Shown here one piece after another: positions 27,649-36,481 of a stretch of DNA of 64,000 nucleotides. The position numbers and the translations under genes were made by a program. Below the pieces are notes generated by a model. That model did no database searches. It saw only the letters and a program-made list of their open reading frames with translations, and had not been told where the DNA came from. The stretch covers positions 124,001 to 188,000 of the forward strand of contig NZ_CP067396.1 of assembly GCF_023617245.1 (NCBI RefSeq), given 5' to 3'. The stretch's first letter is position 1. Every line of letters begins with the position of its first letter. The DNA is from Lysobacter enzymogenes. Lineage in GTDB: Bacteria > Pseudomonadota > Gammaproteobacteria > Xanthomonadales > Xanthomonadaceae.

Positions 27649-27996
27649 ATGGCCACGGAGCTGTATTGCTGGCGCTGCGACAAGGTGCTGCCGATGCTCG
27701 ACGACGACGAATGGGCGCGCATGGGACCGGTGCTGAGCCAGGCCTGGTCGCGGATCAAGCGCCATTGCCGCCAGCACCGCGTCGGCCCGCACGAGGCGAT
27801 GCAGGGGGCGGGGCGCGACGCCTTCGATTTCTACGAGCGCCTGACCGGCTATCGCGAAACCAGCTTCGAGGCGATCTGGCATCACCAGGCATCGCGCTAC
27901 GGACCGCCTTGCGCGCTTTGCGGCAAGCCGCTGCGCACGCCGCAGGCGACGCTGTGCGCGGCCTGCGGCCATCCGCGCGCGCTGGCGCCGGGGTGA
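27649..27996 (+). CDS. Conserved-type small protein with three CxxC motifs
   Basis: A 115-residue soluble protein. It has one CxxC near the N-terminus (CWRC) and two near the C-terminus (CALC and CAAC), a layout that could bind one or two zinc ions, with a helical middle section (FDFYERLTGYRETSFEAIWHHQ). The ATG is preceded by GGGGAGGG, which fixes the start over an upstream in-frame ATG. No name is assigned. The 5' region contains an inverted repeat that may regulate it. Role unknown; nucleic-acid or protein binding is plausible but unproven. Confidence 0.7.
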   Translation: MATELYCWRCDKVLPMLDDDEWARMGPVLSQAWSRIKRHCRQHRVGPHEAMQGAGRDAFDFYERLTGYRETSFEAIWHHQASRYGPPCALCGKPLRTPQATLCAACGHPRALAPG

Positions 27997-28214
27997 AGCG
28001 CAACGGCGCGCTTGCGCGCCCATGACGGGAGGCGGCGCGGTCGCGCGCGATACGGGCGAGCGCGTGCGGCGCAGTCGTTCGGCGTGCGAGCAGATCGCGC
28101 AAACCGTCTTCGTCGCGATACAGCGCTCGCAGCGCCCGCAGGTCTGCACGCGCGCCGCCGATGCCGCTACAGTCGCAAGGCCGGCGACGATCCGGCGACA
28201 CCAGGACTGCGCAC

Positions 28215-28655
28215 ATGCTCCGTCTCCCCCTCGCCGCAGCGCTCGCGCTGTTGTTGTCGGCGCCGGCCTTCGCCCAGGCGCCTGCCGCCAAGCCGATCGC
28301 GACCAAGTCAGCCGCCATTCCCGCGCCCAAGCTCGCGCCGCCGGCGTTGAAGCCGCAGGCGCCGCAAACGCACGCGCCGCCGGGCGCGCAGCGGCCGCAG
28401 GACGAGCTCTACCGACAAAGCCCGGCCGCCGCGCGCCTGGCCGAGCCGGGCGAACCCGGTTTCGATCTGCAGTCGCCGCAGCCGCTGGTGCGCTGGGGCG
28501 AGGGCGATCCGCAGCGCACGCGCCAGGACAGCGAGAACCAACGCACGCGCTGCGCGCATTCGATCAAGCAGATGCGAGAAGCCGGTAGCGATGAGCGCGG
28601 CAAGCGCGAGGGCCGCGCGCGCCGCGACTGCCGCGGCGTCAGTTTCGGCGACTGA
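28215..28655 (+). CDS. Secreted Ala/Pro-rich small protein
   Basis: A 146-residue protein with a clear Sec signal (MLRLPLAAALALLLSAPAFA, cleavage after FAQA). The mature region starts with a Pro/Ala/Lys-rich flexible section and ends in a charged part with two cysteines (Cys about 125 and 140) that could form a disulfide. No family was recognised. The start is the ATG that gives a normal signal peptide; an earlier in-frame ATG would place an Arg-rich stretch before it. It precedes the convergent nagA gene by 103 bp. Confidence 0.6.
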   Translation: MLRLPLAAALALLLSAPAFAQAPAAKPIATKSAAIPAPKLAPPALKPQAPQTHAPPGAQRPQDELYRQSPAAARLAEPGEPGFDLQSPQPLVRWGEGDPQRTRQDSENQRTRCAHSIKQMREAGSDERGKREGRARRDCRGVSFGD

Positions 28656-28758
28656 GGTCGCGACCGGCGATCCGCGTTGTCGCGATGCATCGCCGCCGCG
28701 TTGCCGACGACGCTTCCGATGCGCCGCGGCGCAGCGGCGGCGGCTGGCGCACGGTGCC

Positions 28759-29892
28759 TCAGCGCGCGCCGCCGATCCAGCTGTCTTGCACCGCCAACGC
28801 GTCGTCCAGCGCGATGAGGTCGGCGCGGTAGCCGGGCAGGATCTTGCCGAGCCGGTCGCCCAGGCCGAGGAACTGCGCCGGGTAGGTCGAGGCCATGCGG
28901 CAGGCTTCGTCCAGCGGCAGGCCCAGGCGTTGGACGGTGTTGCGCACCGCGCTGGCCATGTCGAGCGCCGAGCCGGCCAGGGTGCCGCTGGCGGTGGTGC
29001 ACTTGCCGTCGCGGCAGGTCATGGTTTCGCCGTACAGCACGAAGTCTTCGCTGACGCCGCCGACCGGCGGCATCGCGTCGGTGACCAGCATGATCTTGCC
29101 GCGCGGCTTGGCCGCGATGGCGATGCGCAGCGACGCGTCGTGCACGTGTTCGCCGTCGACGATCACCCCGCACCAGGCGTTGGGATCGTCGAGACAGGCG
29201 CCGACGCCGCCGGGTTCGCGGCTGCCGAGCGGAGTCATCGCGTTGAACAGGTGGGTGACGCCGCTGACGCCGTTGGCGAAGGCCGCGCGCAACCGATCGT
29301 AGTCGGCGGCGGTGTGGCCGGCGCTGAGCAGCACGCCGCGCGCGGCCAGCGCGCGCAGGGTGGCGTCGTCGAATCGCTCCGGCGCCAGGGTCAGGAGGGT
29401 CTTGCCGTTGTCGAGCGAGGCGATGCGGTCGAGCTCGTCCTCGCCCGGGGTGTGGAACTTGTCCGGGTTGTGCACGCCCTTGCGCGCCGGCGCCAGGTAC
29501 GGACCTTCCAGATGGATGCCGAGGATGCCGGGCACGCCCGCGGCGATGGCCTCGCGCACCGCGCCGATCGCGCGCAGCATCACCGCGACGTCGTCGCTGA
29601 TCAGCGTCGGCATCATCCCGGTGGTGCCGAAGCGGCGGTGCGCCCGGGCGATCGTGCGCAGGCCTTCGACGGTGGGCGCGTCGTTGAACAGCACGTCGCC
29701 GCCGCCGTTGACCTGGGTGTCGATGAAGCCCGGCGCCAGATAGCGGCCTTGCAGGTCCACCGCCTGCGCGCCGGCCGGCGCCGGGCCGGGCAGCACGGCG
29801 ACGATCCAGCCGTCCTCGACGATCACGCTGAGGTCGGACTCGAAGCCGCGCTCGCTGAGCACGCGGCCGTTGACGAAGGCGGTCGCGGTCAT
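28759..29892 (-). CDS. nagA: N-acetylglucosamine-6-phosphate deacetylase
   Basis: A 377-residue amidohydrolase that converts GlcNAc-6-phosphate to glucosamine-6-phosphate and acetate. Family elements in order: GFIDTQVNGGGD, the metal site HLEGPYLAP, SAGHTAAD, HLFNAM, VDGEHVHD and the catalytic aspartate in LVTDAMPPV. It is the third gene of a unit transcribed GntR regulator, SIS isomerase, nagA; it starts 4 bp after the SIS stop codon. The cluster degrades amino sugars from chitin or peptidoglycan, feeding fructose-6-phosphate. No GlcNAc kinase or transporter gene is included here, so these must be elsewhere. Confidence 0.95.
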   Translation of the reverse strand: MTATAFVNGRVLSERGFESDLSVIVEDGWIVAVLPGPAPAGAQAVDLQGRYLAPGFIDTQVNGGGDVLFNDAPTVEGLRTIARAHRRFGTTGMMPTLISDDVAVMLRAIGAVREAIAAGVPGILGIHLEGPYLAPARKGVHNPDKFHTPGEDELDRIASLDNGKTLLTLAPERFDDATLRALAARGVLLSAGHTAADYDRLRAAFANGVSGVTHLFNAMTPLGSREPGGVGACLDDPNAWCGVIVDGEHVHDASLRIAIAAKPRGKIMLVTDAMPPVGGVSEDFVLYGETMTCRDGKCTTASGTLAGSALDMASAVRNTVQRLGLPLDEACRMASTYPAQFLGLGDRLGKILPGYRADLIALDDALAVQDSWIGGAR

Positions 29893-29896
29893 GGCC

Positions 29897-30961
29897 TCAG
29901 ACCGTCTCGGTGACTTTGTTGAGATGCGGCGGCACGTCCGGATTCAGCCCGCGCGCGACCGACAGCGCATTGGCCGCCTTGTAGAAGCTGGCCACGGTCA
30001 GCAGCGGCGTCATCGCCGGATGCAGCGAGCGCGCCAGCGGCAGCGCGTCGCCGCCGTGGATGCCCGGCGCGGCCAGCCACACCGGCGCGCCGCGCTGGCG
30101 GAACTCGCGCGCCACCGCCACGGTGCCGTCGCCGGTGCCGTCGTCCTGGGCGAAGGCCAGCACCGGGAACCCTGGGCCGACGATCGCCATCGGGCCGTGC
30201 TTCACTTCCGCGCTGCTGAAGGCCTCGGCGTGCAGGGCGCAGGTTTCCTTGAACTTCAGCGCGGCCTCCTGGGCCGCGCCGAGGCCGAGGCCGCGGCCGA
30301 TCACGAACAGGTTGTGCGCCTCGCGCAGGCCTTCGACCAGCGGCGACCAATCCTGCGCGAACGCCTGGCGCAAGGCCTCGGGCAGCGCGTGCACGGCGTC
30401 GAACAGCTTGGCGTCGCTGCTCCAGCGCGCGGTCAGCTGCAGCATCGCGGCCAGCGAGCACAGGTAGCTCTTGGTCGCGGCGACGCTCTTCTCCGGGCCG
30501 GCGTGCAGCGGCAGCACGGTGTCGGCGATCCGCGCCAGCGGTGAGTCGGCGACATTGACCAGGGCCAGCACGTGCGCGCCGGCGCTCTTGGCGATCTCGG
30601 CGTTGCGCACCAGGTCGGGGCTCTTGCCCGACTGCGACACCGCCACGAACAGCGAATCCTGCAATTGCGGCTTGATCGCGTAGACCGAGCCCACCGACGG
30701 CGAGGCCGAGGCGGTGACCAGGCCGAGCTGGGTCTCGAACAGATACTTGCCGTACGTCGCGGCGTGATCGGAGCTGCCGCGCGCGCACGTCACGATGAAG
30801 CGCGGCGGCTGCGCGCGCAGGCGCTGGGTCAGTTCGTCGACGATGTCGGCGTTGGCCTGGAACTGGCGGGCGACCGCATCGCCGGCTTCCTGCGCTTCGG
30901 CGTACATGCGGGTGCTGCTGGGGTCGAGCGGGGTGGGGTCGGGCAGGGTGTCGGCGCTCAC
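29897..30961 (-). CDS. SIS-domain glucosamine-6-phosphate deaminase (NagB-II type)
   Basis: A 354-residue protein with two SIS sugar-phosphate isomerase domains, like the C-terminal half of GlmS but without the glutaminase part. Recognisable parts are TCARGSSDHAATYGKYLFE, SQSGKSPDLVRNAE, GPEKSVAATKSYL and ALKFKETCALHAEAFSSAEVKHGP. In Shewanella and Xanthomonas-type nag clusters this protein replaces NagB and deaminates glucosamine-6-phosphate to fructose-6-phosphate. The GTG start overlaps the stop of the GntR gene (GTGA), giving translational coupling, and nagA follows after 4 bp. Confidence 0.9.
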   Translation of the reverse strand: MSADTLPDPTPLDPSSTRMYAEAQEAGDAVARQFQANADIVDELTQRLRAQPPRFIVTCARGSSDHAATYGKYLFETQLGLVTASASPSVGSVYAIKPQLQDSLFVAVSQSGKSPDLVRNAEIAKSAGAHVLALVNVADSPLARIADTVLPLHAGPEKSVAATKSYLCSLAAMLQLTARWSSDAKLFDAVHALPEALRQAFAQDWSPLVEGLREAHNLFVIGRGLGLGAAQEAALKFKETCALHAEAFSSAEVKHGPMAIVGPGFPVLAFAQDDGTGDGTVAVAREFRQRGAPVWLAAPGIHGGDALPLARSLHPAMTPLLTVASFYKAANALSVARGLNPDVPPHLNKVTETV

Positions 30962-31710
30962 GGGGTGGGTTCGCTCTGGAGTTCGGCGACGAAGTCGTAG
31001 GCGTCGCCGCGGTAGAAGGATCGGGTGAACTCGACGACGCGACCGTCGTCGAGGAAGGTGCGGCGTTCGATGAACAATCCCGGCGCGCCTTCGGGCAGGT
31101 TCATCAGGCGCGCCTGCTCGGCGTCGAAGGCGATCGCGCGCAGGCGCTGCAGCGCGCGGGTGGGGCGGATGCCGAGCTTGGCGAAGGCTTCGTACAGCGA
31201 GTTTTCGACGAGGTCCGGGTCGCCGATGACCGCGGCCGGCACCACCGTGCGTTCCAGCGCCAGGGCCACGCCGTCGGCGGTGCGCAGGCGGTAGTAGCGG
31301 ATCACCGCCGCGCCCGGCGACAGGTTCAGCGCCATCGCCTCTTCCGGCGTGACGTCGCCGAGGCCGCGTTCGAGGAAGGTCGAGCGCGGGTCGAGCCCGC
31401 GCGCGCGCAGGTCGTCGGTGAAGCTGGTCAGGCGCGAGAACGACTTGACGATGCGCTCGGCGACGAAGGTGCCGGCGCCCTGGCGCTGCACCAGCAGGCC
31501 GTCGCCGACGAGGCCGGCGATGGCCTTGCGCACGGTCACCCGCGACAGATCCAGCAGCTTGCCGAGCTCGCGCTCGCCGGGCAGGGCCTGGCCGGCGGTC
31601 AGTTCGCCGTTCTCGATCGCGTGCTGGAGAGTGCGGCGCAGGTGTTGATAAGCCGGCGCGCGGCGCGCGTCGGACTGGCGGCGGAATTCGCTTTGCAGAT
31701 AGTCCTGCAT
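30958..31710 (-). CDS. GntR/HutC-family regulator of GlcNAc catabolism (NagQ-like)
   Basis: A 250-residue regulator with an N-terminal winged HTH (about residues 18-85; GQALPGERELGKLLDLSRVTVRKAIAGL) and a C-terminal UTRA effector domain (about 105-245) ending in EFTRSFYRGDAYDFV, as in NagR/HutC regulators that bind glucosamine or GlcNAc phosphates. It leads the nag operon and is coupled to the SIS gene. Its own promoter region holds an inverted copy of the 9-mer ACTGGTATC, the same 9-mer found upstream of zwf on the other strand, so it may control both directions. NagQ is the name used in Xanthomonas; identity is inferred from context. Confidence 0.9.
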   Translation of the reverse strand: MQDYLQSEFRRQSDARRAPAYQHLRRTLQHAIENGELTAGQALPGERELGKLLDLSRVTVRKAIAGLVGDGLLVQRQGAGTFVAERIVKSFSRLTSFTDDLRARGLDPRSTFLERGLGDVTPEEAMALNLSPGAAVIRYYRLRTADGVALALERTVVPAAVIGDPDLVENSLYEAFAKLGIRPTRALQRLRAIAFDAEQARLMNLPEGAPGLFIERRTFLDDGRVVEFTRSFYRGDAYDFVAELQSEPTP

Positions 31711-31719
31711 GCCGGAAAA

Positions 31720-31737
31720 GATACCAGTGGCAGACCA
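31720..31737 (-). promoter_or_regulatory. GntR-type operator before the nag operon
   Basis: On the minus strand TGGTCTGCCACTGGTATC ends 10 bp before the regulator's start codon. The two TGGT half-sites are 10 bp apart. The right half, ACTGGTATC, is repeated on the plus strand before zwf. Confidence 0.5.
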
Positions 31738-31798
31738 TTGGCGGCAACAAAGACGTGCTAAACCTGTTTAAACCATTGATTCATGGTTGTTTTGCACA

Positions 31799-31830
31799 GG
31801 TGGTATCTTACTGGTATCTTTGCTGGTATG
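31799..31830 (+). promoter_or_regulatory. Three phased TGGTAT repeats upstream of zwf
   Basis: TGGTAT occurs at 31801, 31812 and 31824, that is at 11- and 12-bp intervals, nearly one helical turn each. The second lies in TACTGGTATC, matching the nag operator 9-mer. The group ends about 39 bp before the zwf start codon and would overlap or flank its promoter. Confidence 0.5.
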
Positions 31831-31868
31831 GTTTCACCGAGACCAGTCGAGACCCCGCCGGACCGTCC

Positions 31869-33386
31869 ATGAGCGTCTATTCCGTGCCTTCCACCTCGCA
31901 ACCGCCGCACCTCGCGCCGTTGGCCCCGTTCGATCTGGTGATCTTCGGCGGCACCGGCGACCTGGCCCTGCGCAAGCTGCTGCCGGCGCTGTTCCACCGG
32001 TATGCCGACGGCCAGATCGTCGCCGGCGCGCGCATCGTCGGCATCGCCCGCGACGAGCGCAGCGATGAGGCCTACCGCGGCAAGATCCGCGAGGCCTTGA
32101 TCCAGTTCGCCGGCGAGCAGGCGCAGCAGACCGAGGTGCTCGACGGCTTCTTGGCGCTGCTGTCCTACCGCCGCCTGGACCTGAGCTCGGACAGCGGCTG
32201 GCCCGAGTTCGCCGCCGAATTCACCGATGCCGAGCGGGTGCGGGTGTTTTACCTCGCGGTCGGTCCGGACCTGTTCGGTGTGGTCTCCGACCGGCTGCAG
32301 TCGCACGGCCTGGTCAACCCCAAGACCCGGGTGGTGGTCGAGAAGCCGCTCGGCAAGGACGGCGTCAGCGCCGATGCGATCAACGACGCGCTGGCGCGGG
32401 TGTTCAACGAAACCCAGATCTTCCGCATCGACCATTACCTCGGCAAGGAAACGGTGCAGAACCTGACCGCGCTGCGTTTCAGCAACGCGCTGTTCGAACC
32501 GCTGTGGAAGGCCGAGCACATCGACCACGTGCAGATCACCGTGGCCGAGACCGTCGGCGTCGAATCGCGCGCGCCGTACTACGACAAGTCCGGCGCGCTG
32601 CGCGACATGGTCCAGAACCATCTGCTGCAGCTGCTGTGCCTGGTGGCGATGGAGCCGCCCTCGTCGCTGGCCGCCGACGCGATCCGCGACGAAAAACTCA
32701 AGGTGCTGCGCGCGCTGCGCCCGATCGAGAACGGCAACGCCGCCGCCTTCACCGTGCGCGGCCAGTACAAGGCCGGCGCGGTCGAGGGCCGCGCGGTGCC
32801 GGGCTATGCGCAGGAACTGGGCGCGCAGTCGCTGACCGAAACCTTCGTCGCGCTGAAGGCCGAAGTGAAGAACTGGCGTTGGGCCGGGGTGCCGTTCTAC
32901 CTGCGCACCGGCAAGCGTCTGGCCGAGCGCGTCTCGGAAATCGTGGTGACGTTCCGCCAGGTGCCGCATTCGATCTTCGAAGGCCTGACCGAACAGGACC
33001 CGTCCAGTCGCCTGCAGCCGAACAAGCTGGTGCTGCGCTTGCAGCCCGACGAGGGCGTGAAGCTGTGGCTGATGAACAAGGTGCCCGGCCCCGGCGGCCT
33101 GCGCCTGCGCCACGTGCCGCTGGACATGAGCTTCGCCGCCGCGTTCGGCGGGCGCCAGGCCGATGCGTACGAACGTCTGCTGATGGACGTGGTGCGCGGC
33201 AATCCGATGTTGTTCATGCGCCGCGACGAAGTCGACGCGGCGTGGAAATGGATCGACCCGATCCGCGCGGCCTGGGCCGCGAGCGCCGAGGCGCCGCGCC
33301 CGTACACCGCCGGCAGCTGGGGCCCGAGCGCCGCGGTGGCGCTGATCGAACGCGATGGGAGGACGTGGCATGAAGATGCAAGCTGA
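31869..33386 (+). CDS. zwf: Glucose-6-phosphate 1-dehydrogenase
   Basis: A 505-residue NADP-dependent dehydrogenase that opens the Entner-Doudoroff and oxidative pentose phosphate routes. The nucleotide-binding motif IFGGTGDLALRKLLPAL is at about residues 25-41 and the active-site motif RIDHYLGKE at about 185-193. Length is normal for the family. It is the first gene of the operon-like series zwf-pgl-edd-HAD-eda and overlaps pgl by 17 bp. The start is the ATG that gives the usual N-terminus. The upstream TGGTAT repeats suggest regulation shared with the divergent nag operon. Confidence 0.97.
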   Translation: MSVYSVPSTSQPPHLAPLAPFDLVIFGGTGDLALRKLLPALFHRYADGQIVAGARIVGIARDERSDEAYRGKIREALIQFAGEQAQQTEVLDGFLALLSYRRLDLSSDSGWPEFAAEFTDAERVRVFYLAVGPDLFGVVSDRLQSHGLVNPKTRVVVEKPLGKDGVSADAINDALARVFNETQIFRIDHYLGKETVQNLTALRFSNALFEPLWKAEHIDHVQITVAETVGVESRAPYYDKSGALRDMVQNHLLQLLCLVAMEPPSSLAADAIRDEKLKVLRALRPIENGNAAAFTVRGQYKAGAVEGRAVPGYAQELGAQSLTETFVALKAEVKNWRWAGVPFYLRTGKRLAERVSEIVVTFRQVPHSIFEGLTEQDPSSRLQPNKLVLRLQPDEGVKLWLMNKVPGPGGLRLRHVPLDMSFAAAFGGRQADAYERLLMDVVRGNPMLFMRRDEVDAAWKWIDPIRAAWAASAEAPRPYTAGSWGPSAAVALIERDGRTWHEDAS

Positions 33387-34125
33387 GCGACTGACCGTGA
33401 TCGAACCCTTGCCGCTGCCCTTGCACGAAAAACTGTTCGACGACGGCGAACAGCTGGCGTTGGCCTTGGCGCGGCAAGTCGCCGCCGACCTGCGCGCCGC
33501 GCTCGCCCGTCACGGCGAGGCCAGCATCGCGCTGTCGGGCGGCAACACGCCCAAGCGTTTCTTCCAGCTGTTGTCGCAACAGACGCTGGATTGGGCGCGG
33601 GTCACCGTGCTGCCGATCGACGAGCGCTGGGTGCCGGCCGAACATCCGCGATCCAACGAACGCCTGCTGCGCGAGCACCTGTTCCAGAACAATGCGGCGG
33701 CCGCGCGTTTCCTGCCGCTGTACCGTCCGGTGGAGACGCCGGAAATGGCGCTGATGCCGGTGCTGACCAAGATCGCCAACGAAGGCCTGCCGCTGGACGT
33801 GGCGGTGCTGGGCATGGGCGAGGACGGCCACACCGCGTCGCTGTTCCCGGACCTCGGCCACGACAACCCGGCGCTGCGCGAGATCGGTCTGCAGCCGCGC
33901 GGGCGCGCGCCGGTGATGTCGGTGCGCACCGCGGCGATGCCCGAGCCGCGCATGACCCTGACCCTGAGCGCGATCTTCACCGCGCCGGCGCTGTACCTGC
34001 ATATCGAAGGCGAGAGCAAGCGCGCGGTGCTCGACGCCGCGCGAAGCGATCCGCGTTCGACCCTGCCGATCCGCGCCGCATTGGCGGGCGCGCCGAACGC
34101 GCCGACCCTGTATTGGAGTCCGTAA
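33370..34125 (+). CDS. pgl: 6-phosphogluconolactonase
   Basis: A 251-residue DevB-type lactonase that hydrolyses 6-phosphogluconolactone from Zwf. Family motifs are intact: LSGGNTPKRFF, VLPIDERWVPAEHPRSNERL and GMGEDGHTASLFPD. GGAGG stands 7 bp before the ATG at 33370, inside zwf, so the genes overlap by 17 bp and are probably translated together. A 283-bp gap with repeats separates it from edd. Confidence 0.96.
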   Translation: MKMQAERLTVIEPLPLPLHEKLFDDGEQLALALARQVAADLRAALARHGEASIALSGGNTPKRFFQLLSQQTLDWARVTVLPIDERWVPAEHPRSNERLLREHLFQNNAAAARFLPLYRPVETPEMALMPVLTKIANEGLPLDVAVLGMGEDGHTASLFPDLGHDNPALREIGLQPRGRAPVMSVRTAAMPEPRMTLTLSAIFTAPALYLHIEGESKRAVLDAARSDPRSTLPIRAALAGAPNAPTLYWSP

Positions 34126-34408
34126 CCCCGCACTTTGAGATCCGCGATTTTTCGGAGCCCGCGTTGGTTTGGGTTCCGCAGACAGCCAAGCCCTGACTCC
34201 CTCCCCTCCCAGTTAAGGCTTTTGCTGTCGCCCCCTTCGCCGGGGGCCGCGTCCGCACCGCGGACGCGGGGGGATTTGCTTTTGCCGGTGCTTCTGCGGA
34301 AGGTGTAGGAACGGCAAATCCCCCCTCTCTCCCTTTTTCGGGGGAGTCGCGTTTTTCGAGTCACCGGCCAGGCGCCGATGCCGGCGCCCCGCATCGACCA
34401 AGGTCCAC
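34126..34408. repeat. Intergenic region with 12-bp inverted repeat and nested hairpin
   Basis: Between pgl and edd. GGGGGGATTTGC (34268-34279) and GCAAATCCCCCC (34314-34325) are perfectly complementary, with 34 bp between. A smaller hairpin GCGTCCGC/GCGGACGC precedes it at about 34249-34267. These are not followed by T runs and so probably do not fully terminate; they may reduce read-through or protect mRNA ends. Confidence 0.6.
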
Positions 34409-36241
34409 GTGAATACCCAACTGCATCCTGTCGTCGCGCAAGTCACGCAACGCATCGTCGAACGCAGCCGCGCGCGCCGCACCGCCTACCTCGCCCGTAT
34501 CGACGCGGCGTGCGGCAGCGGTCCGCACCGGCGCCGGCTGTCGTGCGGCAATCTCGCCCACGGCTTCGCCGCCTGCAACGTCGGCGACAAGCAGGCGCTG
34601 CGCAGCGGCGCGGCGCCGAACCTCGGCATCGTCACCTCGTTCAACGACATGCTGTCCGCGCACCAGCCGCTGGAGCGCTATCCCGATCTGCTCAAGGCCG
34701 CCGCGCGCGACGCCGGCGCGACCGCGCAGGTCGCGGGCTGCGTTCCGGCGATGTGCGACGGCGTCACCCAGGGCCGCGAAGGCATGGAGTTGTCGCTGTT
34801 CTCGCGCGATGTGATCGCGATGTCGACCGCGATCGCGCTGTCGCACGACATGTTCGACGCCGCGCTGTACCTGGGCGTGTGCGACAAGATCGTGCCCGGC
34901 CTGCTGATCGGCGCGTTGAACTTCGGCCACCTGCCGGGCATCTTCGTGCCGGCCGGGCCGATGACCTCGGGCCTGCCCAACGACGAGAAATCGCGCGTGC
35001 GCCAACGCTACGCCACCGGCGAAGCGACCCGCGACGAGTTGCTCGAAGCCGAAGCGCGCAGCTACCACGGCCCAGGCACCTGCACTTTCTATGGCACCGC
35101 CAACTCCAACCAGATGCTGATGGAGATGATGGGCCTGCACCTGCCGGGCTCCAGCTTCGTCCATCCCAACACCCCGCTGCGCGACGCGCTGACCGCGCTG
35201 GCCGCGCGCCGCGCCGCGCAGATCACCGCGCTCGGCGACGACTACCGGCCGATCGGCCGCATCGTCGACGAGCGCGCCATCGTCAACGGCGTGATCGGCC
35301 TGCACGTCACCGGCGGCTCGACCAACCACTTGCTGCATCTGGTGGCGATGGCCGCCGCCGCCGGCATCGAACTGCGGCTGGAGGACTTCGACGCGCTGTC
35401 CTCGGCGGTGCCGCTGCTGGCGCGGGTCTATCCCAACGGCAGCGCCGACGTGAACCACTTCCACGCCGCCGGTGGGCTGGCGTTCCTGATCGGCGAGTTG
35501 CTCGATCACGGCCTGCTGCACGGCGATGTCGAAACCGTCGCCGGCCACGGCCTGGATCGCTACCGGGTCGAAGCGCGCCTGGGCGAGGACGGCGAAGTGC
35601 AGTACGTGCCGTCGACGCCGACCAGCTGCGACACCGCGGTGCTGCGTCCGGTCGCCGAACCGTTCCGCGCCGACGGCGGTTTGCGCGTGCTGACCGGCAA
35701 CCTCGGCACCGCGGCGATCAAGGTCTCGGCGGTGCCGGAAGACCGCTGGACGGTCGAGGCGCCGTGCAGGGTGTTCACCGAGCAATACGAGGTCAAGCAG
35801 GCGTTCGAGCGCGGCGAGTTGGATCGCGACGTGATCGTGGTGGTGCGCTTCCAGGGCCCGCGCGCGAACGGCATGCCCGAACTGCATCAGCTGACGCCGA
35901 CGCTGACCGTGTTGCAGAAGCGCGGGCATCGGGTCGCGCTGGTCACCGACGGCCGCATGTCCGGCGCCTCGGGCCAGGTGCCCGCGGCGATCCACGTCAC
36001 GCCCGAGGCGATGGTCGGCGGACCGCTGGCGAAACTGCGCGACGGCGACGTGCTGCGCGTGGACGCGGTGGCCGGGACCTTGAGCGTGATCGAACCGGCG
36101 GACTGGGCGGCGCGCGAGAACGCGACGGCCGACCTGTCCGCGCACCACGTCGGCTTCGGCCGCGAACTGTTCGCCGCGTTCCGCGACGCGGCCGCGCCGG
36201 CCGATCGGGGCGCGGGCGTGTTCGGGCCGGTGCCGTTGTGA
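34409..36241 (+). CDS. edd: Phosphogluconate dehydratase
   Basis: A 610-residue IlvD/Edd-family [4Fe-4S] dehydratase that converts 6-phosphogluconate to 2-keto-3-deoxy-6-phosphogluconate. Cluster cysteines lie in CGNLAHGFAACN, VAGCVPAMCDGVTQGREGME and GPGTCTFYGTANSNQM; the C-terminal TDGRMSGASGQVPAAIHVTPEA is family-typical. Translation starts with GTG at 34409 after an AAGG-like site. It belongs to the Entner-Doudoroff group with zwf, pgl and eda. Confidence 0.97.
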   Translation: MNTQLHPVVAQVTQRIVERSRARRTAYLARIDAACGSGPHRRRLSCGNLAHGFAACNVGDKQALRSGAAPNLGIVTSFNDMLSAHQPLERYPDLLKAAARDAGATAQVAGCVPAMCDGVTQGREGMELSLFSRDVIAMSTAIALSHDMFDAALYLGVCDKIVPGLLIGALNFGHLPGIFVPAGPMTSGLPNDEKSRVRQRYATGEATRDELLEAEARSYHGPGTCTFYGTANSNQMLMEMMGLHLPGSSFVHPNTPLRDALTALAARRAAQITALGDDYRPIGRIVDERAIVNGVIGLHVTGGSTNHLLHLVAMAAAAGIELRLEDFDALSSAVPLLARVYPNGSADVNHFHAAGGLAFLIGELLDHGLLHGDVETVAGHGLDRYRVEARLGEDGEVQYVPSTPTSCDTAVLRPVAEPFRADGGLRVLTGNLGTAAIKVSAVPEDRWTVEAPCRVFTEQYEVKQAFERGELDRDVIVVVRFQGPRANGMPELHQLTPTLTVLQKRGHRVALVTDGRMSGASGQVPAAIHVTPEAMVGGPLAKLRDGDVLRVDAVAGTLSVIEPADWAARENATADLSAHHVGFGRELFAAFRDAAAPADRGAGVFGPVPL

Positions 36242-36292
36242 TTGCGGCGGTGGTGTGGGCGTCGATTCGTTCGAAGCCTCGCGTCGCCTCCA

Positions 36293-36429
36293 CCGTCATT
36301 CCCGCGAAGGTGGGAACCCAGGGCTTCATCGCGATGGCGACAACCGTCATTCCCGCGAACGCGGGAATCCAGGGCTTCATCGCGACATGACTCTAAAGTC
36401 TCTGGATTCCCGCCTTCGTGGGAATGACG
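36293..36429. repeat. Three copies of a CGTCATTCCCGCG repeat, two direct and one inverted
   Basis: Units at 36293-36334 and 36344-36385 begin CCGTCATTCCCGCGAA and continue through CCAGGGCTTCATCGCGA. The unit at 36402-36429 is the reverse complement of the first part (ends GGGAATGACG). Repeats of this kind are scattered in many gamma- and betaproteobacterial genomes. It lies between edd and the HAD gene. Confidence 0.85.
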
Positions 36430-36481
36430 ATAGGTAAGAACGAAGTTGCCCACCCCTCCCGGATTCCGAAAAGGCAGCGAC

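Noticed and set aside
23621..27736. A 1371-codon open frame on the plus strand
   Set aside because: It lies exactly opposite the indolepyruvate oxidoreductase gene, is rich in Val/Ala/Arg/His/Asp as expected of a high-GC antisense frame, and lacks a ribosome site or domains.
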